Below, piece by piece: positions 40,452 through 48,129 of a stretch of DNA of 48,434 nt. The translations under genes were made by a program, and so were the position numbers. Source of the DNA: PXRE01 sp964435625 (GTDB lineage: Archaea; Halobacteriota; Halobacteria; Halobacteriales; PXRE01). Numbering within the stretch: position 1 is the stretch's first letter; every line of letters starts with the position of its first letter. Location of the stretch: assembly GCA_964435625.1 (NCBI GenBank), contig CAYTAG010000002.1:1-48434 (forward strand), read 5' to 3'. The notes below the pieces were generated by a model that did no database searches, was not told the origin of the DNA, and saw only the letters and a program-made list of their open reading frames with translations.

Positions 40452-41218
40452 GCGACGCCGAGCCCGCGGGCGAGGCCGAGGCGTCGACCGACGCCGGGAT
40501 CCCGGAGGGCGAGCACATGCTCCGCGTCGAGGGCCTGGACGCCGGCTACGGCGAGGACCTGCAGATCCTCACGTCGGTCGACCTGTTCGTCGACCGCGGG
40601 GAGTACGTGACCATCGTCGGCCCGAACGGCGCCGGCAAGTCGACGGCGATGAAGTCCGTCTTCGGGCTGACGACGCACATGGGCGGCCGCATCGAGTTCG
40701 ACGGCCGGGACGTCACCGGGCTCGCCCCCGAGGAGATCATCCGGCTGGGCATCGGCTACGTCCCCCAGTCGGACAACGTCTTCACGAGCCTGTCGGTCCG
40801 GGAGAACCTCGAAATGGGCGCGTACATCCTCGACGAGGTGCCTCGGGACGCCCTGGAGGCCGTCTACGACCGGTTCCCGATCCTGCAGGAGCGCGAGGAC
40901 CAGCGCGCGGGCAACCTCTCCGGCGGCCAACAGCAGATGCTCGCGATGGGCCGGGCGCTGATGCTCGATCCGGACCTCCTGCTTCTGGACGAACCGTCGG
41001 CGGGCCTGGCGCCGGACCTGGTCGACGAGATGTTCGACCGGATCGACGTGATCAACGACGACGGCACCGCCATCCTGATGGTCGAGCAGAACGCCAAGGA
41101 GGCGCTGCGCCGCTGTGACCGCGGGTACGTCCTCGCGCAGGGCGAGAACCGGTACATGGACGACGGCGACGTCCTCCTGTCCGACGAGAACGTCCGCCAG
41201 CAGTTCCTGGGCGGGTAG
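40448..41218 (+). CDS. livF: branched-chain amino acid-type ABC transporter ATPase (LivF family)
   Basis: A 256-residue ATPase, last gene of the liv operon, starting at a GTG that overlaps the livG stop (GTGA). MLRVEGLDAGYGEDLQILTSVDLFVDRGEYVTIVGPNGAGKSTAMKSVFG holds Walker A (about 57-70). LGIGYVPQSDNVFTSLSVRENLEMGAYI is typical of LivF, LSGGQQQMLAMGRALMLDPDLLLLDEPSAGLAPDLVDEMF gives signature and Walker B (about 157-190) and LMVEQNAKEALRRCDRGYVLAQG has the switch Glu/Gln region used by LivF in place of His. It is convergent with the binding-protein gene. Confidence 0.94.
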   Translation: MSDAEPAGEAEASTDAGIPEGEHMLRVEGLDAGYGEDLQILTSVDLFVDRGEYVTIVGPNGAGKSTAMKSVFGLTTHMGGRIEFDGRDVTGLAPEEIIRLGIGYVPQSDNVFTSLSVRENLEMGAYILDEVPRDALEAVYDRFPILQEREDQRAGNLSGGQQQMLAMGRALMLDPDLLLLDEPSAGLAPDLVDEMFDRIDVINDDGTAILMVEQNAKEALRRCDRGYVLAQGENRYMDDGDVLLSDENVRQQFLGG

Positions 41219-41380
41219 GCCCCCTTTTCAGAGCGGCCTAGCCCGACCGACTCGCACCAGCGTCACGGCCGCCGCTACAGCGGGTACGGATGCTGTAGCG
41301 ACGGGGGTACGGACGACGGCACAGGCGTCGCTACCGAACGGGGCGCCGAAAGAAATCCAGATCGCGGACGGGTCCGTCGC
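41219..41380. other. 162-bp convergent intergenic region
   Basis: Lies between the stops of livF and the binding-protein gene. CCCCTTTTCAGAG just after livF is a weak T-run terminator candidate. No gene is seen. Confidence 0.35.
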
Positions 41381-42676
41381 TTACTCCGACAGCGCGTCCT
41401 CGATCTTGCTGGTGTAGGAGGACTGGCCCTGGTTGAACGCCACCTGGTTCCAGACCTCGCCGTCGTACTCGCTCTCGAACGTCTCCGCGAAGGCGTTCGA
41501 GAGCTGTTCGCCGTAGTCGTTGTTGACGTACAGCGTGGTGCCGGTCGAGGCCTCCTGGCGGTCGGCGGCGACCCGGGCCATGAACGGGCCCTGGAACTTG
41601 TCCGAGGGGGCCGTCCGGAAGATGTAGTCGTTGTCGTCGAGGCTGGTGACCGACAGCGCCGTCGAGGACGGCGAACAACCCACGATCTCGTTGGGGATGA
41701 GGACGTTCTGGCAGACCCCGACGTTCACGCCCGAGGACGCCGACCCACAGATCGACGGGTAGCCGGCGTTGACCAGCGTCTCCGCGCGGCTGACGCCGGT
41801 CGCGGAGTCGGTGGCGGTGTCCTCGACCTGCGTGTCGACCTCCAGGTCGACGTCGCTGTCGTTGACCTGCATCGCCGGGATCTGGCTGGCGTTGATCATC
41901 TGTTCGCCGACCGGCGCCAGCGACCCCGTGCTGGGCAGCAGGATGCCGACGCTGATCGTCCGGCCGAACCCGCCGGAACCGGAATCGGCCATCGACCCGG
42001 CGCCCTCGGGGTTTTCACCCTCGAACGTCTCGGTGTCGACGTTCTCGGTGGCCTCGTCGGTGAACTCCCAGATGTTGTAGGCTGCCGACGCCGGGTCGCC
42101 GGCCTCGTCGAAGTTGACGGAACTGGACGCCCCCTGGTAGTCGATGTCGTCGCCGTTGGCGGCCGCCTCGACGCCCTCGATGAAGTTCTCGGGGCCGACC
42201 CCCATGCCGCCCGGGTTGGCCATCCGGCGCATCTGGTCGCGGATGGCGGGCCCGCTGTTCTCGCCGGCGGCGGCGTTGGCCAGGATCTGGATGGCGACCG
42301 AGTCGTACGACTGGGCCGTGAACACCCCCGGCGAACTGCCGTACTCGTCCTCGTACATCCCGGTGTACGCCTCCTGGTTCGGGCCGCCCGCGGCGGGCGC
42401 CGTCCCCATGACGCTGCTCAGGTCGTGGCCGACGTTCGCCGCCAGGTCGGCCGACCGCAGCCCGTCCGGCACGATGACCTGCTGGTCACTGCTGGCGGTC
42501 TCGTAGAAGTCCTGGAACAGCTGGATGCCGTCCTCCGGGTACCCGATGATGTTCACCACGTCCGGGGAGTCGTCCCCGCCGGATCCACCGATGCACCCGG
42601 CGAGCCCGGTCAGCCCGGCGAATCCCGACGCGCCGATGCCCTTCATGACGGTTCGACGATTGATATTCCGTGCCAT
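41381..42676 (-). CDS. livJ: branched-chain amino acid-type ABC transporter substrate-binding lipoprotein
   Basis: A 431-residue secreted binding protein. The leader MARNINRRTVMKGIGASGF has a twin-arginine motif, and LTGLAGCIGG is a lipobox with Cys28, so the protein is probably Tat-exported and lipid-anchored outside the cell. The mature chain begins with a Gly/Asp-rich linker (GGSGGDDSP). The fold is the two-lobed Peripla_BP_6 type: ISVGILLPSTGSLAPVGEQMINASQIPAMQVNDSDVDLEVDTQVEDTATD near the middle and a hinge at QEASTGTTLYVNNDYGEQLSNAFAETFESEYDGEV. The first 230 residues carry a second similar lobe, so the order is unusual. It is not in the liv operon but convergent with it, and has its own promoter and an operator-like repeat. 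Confidence 0.87.
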   Translation of the reverse strand: MARNINRRTVMKGIGASGFAGLTGLAGCIGGSGGDDSPDVVNIIGYPEDGIQLFQDFYETASSDQQVIVPDGLRSADLAANVGHDLSSVMGTAPAAGGPNQEAYTGMYEDEYGSSPGVFTAQSYDSVAIQILANAAAGENSGPAIRDQMRRMANPGGMGVGPENFIEGVEAAANGDDIDYQGASSSVNFDEAGDPASAAYNIWEFTDEATENVDTETFEGENPEGAGSMADSGSGGFGRTISVGILLPSTGSLAPVGEQMINASQIPAMQVNDSDVDLEVDTQVEDTATDSATGVSRAETLVNAGYPSICGSASSGVNVGVCQNVLIPNEIVGCSPSSTALSVTSLDDNDYIFRTAPSDKFQGPFMARVAADRQEASTGTTLYVNNDYGEQLSNAFAETFESEYDGEVWNQVAFNQGQSSYTSKIEDALSE

Positions 42677-42685
42677 ACTATCGGG

Positions 42686-42700
42686 AAGGTTACCAACCTT
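42686..42700. promoter_or_regulatory. inverted repeat AAGGTT-ACC-AACCTT at the binding-protein promoter
   Basis: A perfect 6-3-6 inverted repeat between the start codon (42676) and the minus-strand TATA box (TTTATATAG, 42702-42710). It covers the predicted transcription start, the usual place for an archaeal repressor. Confidence 0.55.
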
Positions 42701-42701
42701 A

Positions 42702-42710
42702 CTATATAAA
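42702..42710 (-). promoter_or_regulatory. TATA box of the binding-protein gene
   Basis: TTTATATAG on the minus strand, about 26-34 bases upstream of the ATG at 42676; leaderless or nearly leaderless transcript. Confidence 0.65.
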
Positions 42711-42813
42711 TCTGCCTCTCTGACTACAGCCCGTGACCGACGCCAGCGGCCGATTCCGCCCGCTCCGCCGTCGGGACCGGAGCGTCAAGTCACATCCATT
42801 ACATGAAGATCGG

Positions 42814-43380
42814 CTACACTTCCCGGCAGTCGCCACAGATGAGCTGGCCGTTGAAGTTCTGCAGGTCCGGGGTCAGCGACCCGCAGGCCTCGCAGACGCC
42901 CTGTCTGGCGTACTCGGCTTCGGCGTCGGCAGCCTCGCCGACGTCGGCGGCCACCGCGGCCACGTCGCGGTCGCGGCCACCCTCGTGGGCTGGTCTCGTC
43001 GAGAGCGAGGCGGCGGCCCCGACGACGTCCCGTTCGGTGACGAGGCCGACGAGGTCGTCGCCGTCGGTGACCAGCAGGCACTCCGTGCCAGCCTCCGCGA
43101 GCTTGTTCGCGGCGTCGACGAATCCCGCCGCCGCCGGGACCGACGGCGTCGTCCCCGACATCGCAGCCGAAACCGGGCCGTCCGGCTCCCCGCCGCCGGC
43201 GAGGTGTGCGAGCGCGTCGGACGTCGTGAGCATCCCGACCGGGTCGCTGCCGCGGAGCACGACCGCCGCCCTGGCGTCCTCGGCCAGCAACAGGTCGGCC
43301 GCGCCCGAGACCGGATCGGACTCGCTGACCCCGACGTACTCCCTGGTCATGAGATCCCGGACCGTGACGTCTACCTCCAT
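42814..43380 (-). CDS. CBS-domain protein with C-terminal zinc ribbon
   Basis: A 188-residue protein. Two CBS repeats fill residues about 5-62 (VRDLMTREYVGVSESDPVSGAADLLLAEDARAAVVLRGSDPVGMLTTSDAL) and about 70-125 (VSAAMSGTTPSVPAAAGFVDAANKLAEAGTECLLVTDGDDLVGLVTERDVV). A linker follows, then the ribbon CEACGSLTPDLQNFNGQLICGDC (about 163-185). CBS pairs bind adenosine nucleotides such as AMP, ATP or SAM; the zinc ribbon suggests a role in RNA or transcription. Haloarchaea have many such proteins, mostly uncharacterised. The gene is monocistronic. Confidence 0.9.
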   Translation of the reverse strand: MEVDVTVRDLMTREYVGVSESDPVSGAADLLLAEDARAAVVLRGSDPVGMLTTSDALAHLAGGGEPDGPVSAAMSGTTPSVPAAAGFVDAANKLAEAGTECLLVTDGDDLVGLVTERDVVGAAASLSTRPAHEGGRDRDVAAVAADVGEAADAEAEYARQGVCEACGSLTPDLQNFNGQLICGDCREV

Positions 43381-43455
43381 GGTTGGTGGTTTCGGTGGCT
43401 CGGGCTAAAAGCTACTCCCGGTATCCTTAATAGCCGAGCCGCGGTATTTCAGGGG

Positions 43456-44223
43456 TTAGCGATCCTCGGCGAACTCGACGGCCGTCCCGCGGCCGCGGCA
43501 GGTCTCCAGGGCGTGTTTGGCGGCCATGCCGGCGTCGCCGGCCGTCCCGGCCCGGCCGACGCCGACTTTCAACTCGACGTCCGTCGTCTCGTGGACGTGA
43601 TCGATGGCGGACTCGTAGGCCGCCGCGTCGAGGTCGGGCGTGACGCCGATTATGTTGTCCCCGCCGACGAAGAAACACAGCGAGTCGTGCTCGTGGCGCA
43701 TGTACCGCATCAGTTCCGCGTACCCCTGCTCGACGTGGATGAACGCGTCGAAGGCGTTGTAGCGGTCGGTGTACTCCTCGGTCATGTCGTTGACGTCGAA
43801 GTGTGCGATCTGGACGTCGTCGGGTTCGCGGTAGGACTCGTCGATGGTCCGGCCACGGAGGATCTCCTGGCGGGACCGGTCCTGGGCGCTACCCTCCTCC
43901 TGGAGCCGGCGGGAGGCGTCCTCCAGCGCCTGGACGGGGGTCGTCCCGGTGGCCACCGAGAAGCTGACGGTCACCGGATAACGGTTCCCGACCGACTCCT
44001 GGACGAGCGCGTGGTCGTCCATCGACAGGCCGTTGCTCACCGCGATCATGTTGTCGAACCGCGTGAAGAAGACGTAGCCGTCCGCGTTCCCGAACGACTG
44101 CGAGAGGTCGGCGTACAGCCGCGACTGCAGCGTCTGGAGGTCGACCTCCCGCCGGGGCTCCGGCGACACGGTCCACGGGCCGTAGTTGTCGATCTGGACG
44201 AGCGTGACCTGGGTGTTCGTCAC
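43456..44223 (-). CDS. GTP cyclohydrolase III
   Basis: A 255-residue archaeal enzyme that opens GTP to 2-amino-5-formylamino-6-ribosylaminopyrimidinone 5'-phosphate, the first step of archaeal riboflavin and F420 precursor synthesis. The start is the GTG at 44223 (VTNTQVTLVQIDNYGPWTVSPEPRREVD). The frame extends to 44697 but the extension is Ser/Arg-rich shadow. DNYGPWTVSPEPRREVDLQTLQSRLYADLSQSFG, YVFFTRFDNMIAVSNGLSMDDH, VSFSVATGTTPVQALEDASRRLQEEG and CFFVGGDNIIGVTPDLD are all family segments, and VGVGRAGTAGDAGMAAKHALETCR ends the catalytic domain. The fold is a cyclase-like double ferredoxin. The gene is divergent from the peptide-type binding protein. Confidence 0.9.
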   Translation of the reverse strand: MTNTQVTLVQIDNYGPWTVSPEPRREVDLQTLQSRLYADLSQSFGNADGYVFFTRFDNMIAVSNGLSMDDHALVQESVGNRYPVTVSFSVATGTTPVQALEDASRRLQEEGSAQDRSRQEILRGRTIDESYREPDDVQIAHFDVNDMTEEYTDRYNAFDAFIHVEQGYAELMRYMRHEHDSLCFFVGGDNIIGVTPDLDAAAYESAIDHVHETTDVELKVGVGRAGTAGDAGMAAKHALETCRGRGTAVEFAEDR

Positions 44224-44377
44224 GGTGACCGGCCGTTCGGGGCAGGGGGCTATAAGTGGACTGAAGCGTGCGGCGGCACGACGGGAGCGACCGTGATATG
44301 ATGACGGGGAACCGTCACGTCTGAACGCAAACACCAGGGTTATAGTCGGTAAGGACGCACTGGGCAACATAGCATTC
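44224..44377. promoter_or_regulatory. divergent region with promoter of the peptide-type binding protein gene
   Basis: GGGTTATAGTC (about 44336-44346) is a TATA candidate about 35 bases before the ATG at 44378. The remainder shows no gene. Confidence 0.45.
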
Positions 44378-46186
44378 ATGAGCAGGGGGGACGACGACGG
44401 ATTGCGGACCAGGAGGGGGATGCTCGCCGGGGTAGCCGGCGTGGGACTCGCCTCGACCAGCGGGTGCATCCGTCGACTCCGTTCGTTGATGAACCGCGAG
44501 ACGGGCCAGCAGGTCTCGGTCCGGATCAAGACGGTGCCCGCCGACAACGACCCGGTCGCCGTGACCATCGCGAGGAACCTGGCCGACAACCTGGAGGCCA
44601 CCGGCGTCGAGTCCCGGGTCGTCCTCATGCCGGAGGACGAACTCCTCCGGGACGTCCTCATCAACCACGACTTCGACCTGTACGTGGCGACCCACACCGG
44701 GGCGTCGGACCCGGACTTCCTCCGGCCGTTGACCCACTCGCGGTACGCGGCCGAGACGGGGTGGCAGAACCCGTTCGGGTTCGCCGACCTGACGGTCGAC
44801 GACCTGCTGGAGGAGCAACGCTGGTCGGAGGGTCGGACCCGCCGGTTGACGGTCGAGGAGGTCCAGCGGGAACTCGTCCGCCAGCAACCGTTCGCGACCG
44901 TGGCGGTCCCGGACGACGTCTGGGCCGTCCGCGAGGACCGCTTCGTCGGGTGGCGGGAGTTCGGACTCGCCTCCCCGCTGAACTACCTCGCCCTCGGCCC
45001 GGCCGACGACGTGGCGGGCGTCCAGCGTTCCGGGACCACGTCACGACAGGACGAACTCCGGATCGTCACGACCGACCCGCGGGTGACCGAAAACAGCAAC
45101 CCCATCGCCGTCGAGTTCCGGAACCGTGGCACGTTCATGGAGTTGGTGTACGATCCGCTGGCCCGGACGTACGGCGGCGAGGTCAACCCGTGGCTGGCCG
45201 AGGACTGGACCTGGGAGGAAAGCGAGGACGACGCGCTGACGGTGACGGTCGACCTGCGCGAGGACCTCACCTGGCACGACGGCAGCGACCTCACTGCCAG
45301 CGACGTCGCGTTCACCTACCGGTTCCTCTCGGACACCTCGCTGGGCAACCAGGAGTCGTCCGTGCCGGCCCCCCAGTACCGGGCACAGACCTCGCTCGTC
45401 CGATCCGCGGAGGTCCTGGACGGCCGACGGGTCCGGTTGATCGTCGAGGGGAGCCGCGAGGTCGCCGAGTCGGTGCTGACCGTTCCGATCCTCCCCGAAC
45501 GGGAGTGGCAGCCGATGTCGACGGAAGCCGACATCGCGGGGGTCGAGGTCGCGGAAGGGACGACCGAGGCGCTGGTCTGGGACAACCCGGAGCCGGTCGG
45601 TAGCGGGCCACTGAAACTGGACCGTCGCATCGCCGGGGAGGTCGTCTCCTTCGAACCGTTCGAGGACCACGTCCTCGAACGGGAGGGCACGGAACCCAAC
45701 GAGCGGTTCGGCCGGATCGCGTTCACCGGCCTCGACGCCAGGGTCGCGCCGTCCTCGACGGCGATGGTCGAACTCGTCGCGGCCGACGACGCCGACGCCA
45801 CGGCGTCGAGCCTCGCCGCCGACGACGTCCCGCGCATCGGCCGCAACCGCGAACTCGAACTGGTGGTCGAGCAGTCGCGGTCGTTCTACCACGTCGGGTT
45901 CAACGCGGACGCCTCGCCGACGAGCAACACCCGGTTCCGGCGCACGGTCGCACGCCTCATCGACAAGGAACACGTCGTCCGGACGGTCATGGGCGGGTAC
46001 GCCTCGCCCGTCGCGAGCCCGCTCGACGGGACCGAGTGGCTGCCGTCGGACCTGGAGTGGAACGACGGCGCGCCCCGACTGCCGTTCATCGGCGAGGACG
46101 GCGAACTCGACGAGGAGGCGGCCAGAAACGCGTTCGAACAGGCGGGATTCAGATACGACGACGACGGGCAGTTGATCGCCCGGTGA
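44378..46186 (+). CDS. ABC transporter substrate-binding lipoprotein (peptide/nickel/oligosaccharide type, SBP_bac_5)
   Basis: A 602-residue exported protein. TRRGMLAGVAGVGLASTSGCIRRL has a twin-arginine-like motif and a lipobox with Cys28. After VSVRIKTVPADNDPVAVTIARNLADNLEATGVESRVVLM comes a first SBP_bac_5-type half. ENSNPIAVEFRNRGTFMELVYDPLARTYGGEVNPWLAEDWTWEESEDDALTVTVDLREDLTWHDGSDLTASDVAFTYRFL (about 240-320) is the unmistakable core of the family, and SRSFYHVGFNADASPTSNTRFRRTVARLIDKEHVV matches the later helix. The order looks permuted, with the C-terminal half of one domain placed before the usual N-terminal segment. No permease or ATPase gene is nearby, so it would serve a distant transporter. 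It runs into the PAP2 gene after only four bases. Confidence 0.85.
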   Translation: MSRGDDDGLRTRRGMLAGVAGVGLASTSGCIRRLRSLMNRETGQQVSVRIKTVPADNDPVAVTIARNLADNLEATGVESRVVLMPEDELLRDVLINHDFDLYVATHTGASDPDFLRPLTHSRYAAETGWQNPFGFADLTVDDLLEEQRWSEGRTRRLTVEEVQRELVRQQPFATVAVPDDVWAVREDRFVGWREFGLASPLNYLALGPADDVAGVQRSGTTSRQDELRIVTTDPRVTENSNPIAVEFRNRGTFMELVYDPLARTYGGEVNPWLAEDWTWEESEDDALTVTVDLREDLTWHDGSDLTASDVAFTYRFLSDTSLGNQESSVPAPQYRAQTSLVRSAEVLDGRRVRLIVEGSREVAESVLTVPILPEREWQPMSTEADIAGVEVAEGTTEALVWDNPEPVGSGPLKLDRRIAGEVVSFEPFEDHVLEREGTEPNERFGRIAFTGLDARVAPSSTAMVELVAADDADATASSLAADDVPRIGRNRELELVVEQSRSFYHVGFNADASPTSNTRFRRTVARLIDKEHVVRTVMGGYASPVASPLDGTEWLPSDLEWNDGAPRLPFIGEDGELDEEAARNAFEQAGFRYDDDGQLIAR

Positions 46187-46190
46187 TACA

Positions 46191-47021
46191 GTGGTCCTGG
46201 TCGACGTCCTGCTGAACGTGGTCACCGTCGTTATGGTGTTGCTGGTGGCGACGGCCCTGCCGGTAATCGGGTACGCCCCACTCGCGGAGTTGAGTCAGCA
46301 CGTCCGTCCGCGGATTCGACGGGCGGTCCCCTACCTGGGGGTCCTGGCGGCGACGCTGCTGGTGAACTCGGTCACGCGACGGATCGGGCCGGAGGTGTCC
46401 TGGATCATCGGCTGGGAGATCACCGGCTTCATCTACGGCATCGAGGGGACGTTCGTCCCGCAGTTGCAGTCGCTGGCTCCCCCCTGGCTGGTCACGTACT
46501 TCTCGCTGTCGTACGTCTACGGGTACGTCTACCTGCTGGTCTTTCCGCTACTGGCGTACCTGGCCATCGACGACCAGGAACCGTTCCGCAAGACCGTCGT
46601 CGCCTACACGTTCAACTACGCCATCGGCCTGGTCTGTTACCTGCTTTTCATCGCGTACGGGCCACGGAACCTGTTGCCGAACCTCGTCGACCCGCTGTTG
46701 TACGTGAACTGGCCGCGGTCGCAGATCCTGACCAGCGAGGTCAACGTCAACACGAACGTCTTCCCCTCGCTACACACCTCGCTGTCGGCCACCGTGGCCA
46801 TCCTCGCGTACCGGACGCGGGACCTGTACCCCTGGTGGCTCGCCGCGTCGATCCTCGTCGCGGTCAGCGTCATCCTCTCGACGATGGTGCTGGGCATCCA
46901 CTGGGCCACCGACGTCGTCGCGGGCCTGGGGCTGGCGTGGCTCAGCGTCAGACTGGCCGACCGGATCGAGGACCGCTACCACGAGGGGACCGAACCGGAG
47001 TCGTCCGAGGCGACCGCCTGA
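46191..47021 (+). CDS. PAP2 superfamily membrane phosphatase
   Basis: A 276-residue membrane protein with a GTG start four bases after the upstream stop (VVLVDVLLNVVTVVMVLLVATAL), so it is probably co-transcribed with the binding-protein gene. Six to seven hydrophobic helices are present. The catalytic motifs FPSLHTSLSATVAILAYRTRDLYPWWL (PSLH, about 188-191) and STMVLGIHWATDVVAGLGLAW (HWATD, about 225-229) match the PSxH and SRxxxxxHxxxD-type motifs of PAP2 enzymes, the first Arg-rich motif being weak. The arrangement resembles PAP2-like inositolphosphotransferases and lipid phosphatases; it may dephosphorylate a prenyl or lipid phosphate. Confidence 0.85.
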   Translation: MVLVDVLLNVVTVVMVLLVATALPVIGYAPLAELSQHVRPRIRRAVPYLGVLAATLLVNSVTRRIGPEVSWIIGWEITGFIYGIEGTFVPQLQSLAPPWLVTYFSLSYVYGYVYLLVFPLLAYLAIDDQEPFRKTVVAYTFNYAIGLVCYLLFIAYGPRNLLPNLVDPLLYVNWPRSQILTSEVNVNTNVFPSLHTSLSATVAILAYRTRDLYPWWLAASILVAVSVILSTMVLGIHWATDVVAGLGLAWLSVRLADRIEDRYHEGTEPESSEATA

Positions 47022-47088
47022 GGGCGACGGCGGTCGTGAAATTCGCCTGGCGGGAAAGGCACTTTGCCCGCCGGCGCCCAGCCACGCC

Positions 47089-47319
47089 ATGGCCCGCGCG
47101 TTCGTGTTCGTGGACTGCGCCGCCGGGACGGCCCGGTCGGTGGTGACGGAGATCGGGGAGATCGAGGGAGTGGAGGAGGCACACGTCGTCGCCGGCGACT
47201 TCGACGTGGTGGCGGAACTGACGGCCGAGGCGGTCCGGGACCTGCTGGCGACGGTGACCAGCGACGTCCGGTCGCTGGAGGGCGTCGGGACGACCCGGAC
47301 CTACGTCGCGCTGGAGTGA
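47089..47319 (+). CDS. stand-alone Lrp/AsnC ligand-binding domain protein
   Basis: A 76-residue protein consisting only of a RAM/AsnC_trans_reg domain: MARAFVFVDCAAGTARSVVTEIGEIEGVEEAHVVAGDFDVVAELTAEAV, with the EAHVVAGDFDVVAEL strand pair typical of the ligand fold. It has no DNA-binding domain. Such proteins oligomerise, bind amino acids and may modulate full-length Lrp regulators. It is short but complete, and the sequence spacing makes the assignment confident. It lies 79 bases before the uridine kinase gene. Confidence 0.9.
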   Translation: MARAFVFVDCAAGTARSVVTEIGEIEGVEEAHVVAGDFDVVAELTAEAVRDLLATVTSDVRSLEGVGTTRTYVALE

Positions 47320-47398
47320 CGCCGGCCCACGGGGACGCCCCCGCCGCCCCCGGACCGAACCCGGTAGCTTGAAAGCCGGCCGCACCGGCGTTTCCCGC

Positions 47399-48097
47399 AT
47401 GACCATCCCCTCGTTCGTCATCGGCATCGCCGGCGGGACCGGCGCCGGCAAGACCACCATCGCCGAGCAGATCACCGAGAAGGTGGGCGAGGAGGTCACC
47501 CGGTTCCCGCTGGACAACTACTACCGGGACCTGGGCCACCTCGACTTCGAGGAGCGCAAGGACGTCAACTACGACCACCCATCGGCGTTCGAGTGGGAAC
47601 TCGTCAGGGACCACCTGTCGACGCTGTCGGCCGGCCAGCCCATCGAGATGCCCCAGTACGACTTCACCGAACACGTCCGGACCGACGAGACGGTCCGGGT
47701 GGAACCGACCGACGTCATCGTCGTCGAGGGAATCCTGGCGCTGCACGACGACGACGTGGTCGACATGATGGACCTGCGGCTGTACGTCGAGACCGACGCG
47801 GACGTGCGCATCCTCCGGCGCATCCGCCGGGACGTCCTCGACCGGGACCGCGATCTGGAAGGCGTGATGGATCAGTACCTCTCGACGGTCAAGCCCATGC
47901 ACGAGCAGTTCATCGCCCCCACCAAGCGGAAGGCCGACGTCATCATTCCCGAAGGGGCAAACAGCGTCGCGGTCAACCTGCTGGAGGAGAAGGTCCAGGC
48001 GGAGATCCGCGGCGACGCCGTGCGCCGCTGGGAACGGTCGGAACTGGAACGGAAACTCGGCGAGGAACTGGACCTGGGGCGTCCGGAACGGGGGTAG
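47399..48097 (+). CDS. udk: uridine kinase
   Basis: A 232-residue P-loop kinase that phosphorylates uridine (and cytidine) for pyrimidine salvage. The ATG at 47399 (MTIPSFVIGIAGGTGAGKTTIAEQI) is chosen over 47369 because the added ten residues are basic. Walker A is GGTGAGKTT (about 12-20), VTRFPLDNYYRDLGHLDFEERKDVNYDHPSAFEWELV carries the uridine-binding Asp/Tyr segment, PQYDFTEHVRTDETVRVEPTDVIVVEGILAL the Walker B-like region and RIRRDVLDRDRDLEGVMDQYLSTVKPMHEQFI the LID arginines. TKRKADVIIPEG is typical. It works in the same metabolic area as the nucleobase permease at 3.4 kb. Confidence 0.93.
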   Translation: MTIPSFVIGIAGGTGAGKTTIAEQITEKVGEEVTRFPLDNYYRDLGHLDFEERKDVNYDHPSAFEWELVRDHLSTLSAGQPIEMPQYDFTEHVRTDETVRVEPTDVIVVEGILALHDDDVVDMMDLRLYVETDADVRILRRIRRDVLDRDRDLEGVMDQYLSTVKPMHEQFIAPTKRKADVIIPEGANSVAVNLLEEKVQAEIRGDAVRRWERSELERKLGEELDLGRPERG

Positions 48098-48129
48098 ACA
48101 GTGCAACGCCCCGGGCTGGGTACGTGAGA

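Noticed and set aside
42733..44301. A 522-codon plus-strand frame opposite the CBS and GTP cyclohydrolase genes
   Set aside because: Complement shadow; the minus-strand genes have clear family motifs.
45041..46225. A 394-codon minus-strand frame opposite the peptide-type binding protein
   Set aside because: Complement shadow of a gene with a clear lipobox and SBP core.
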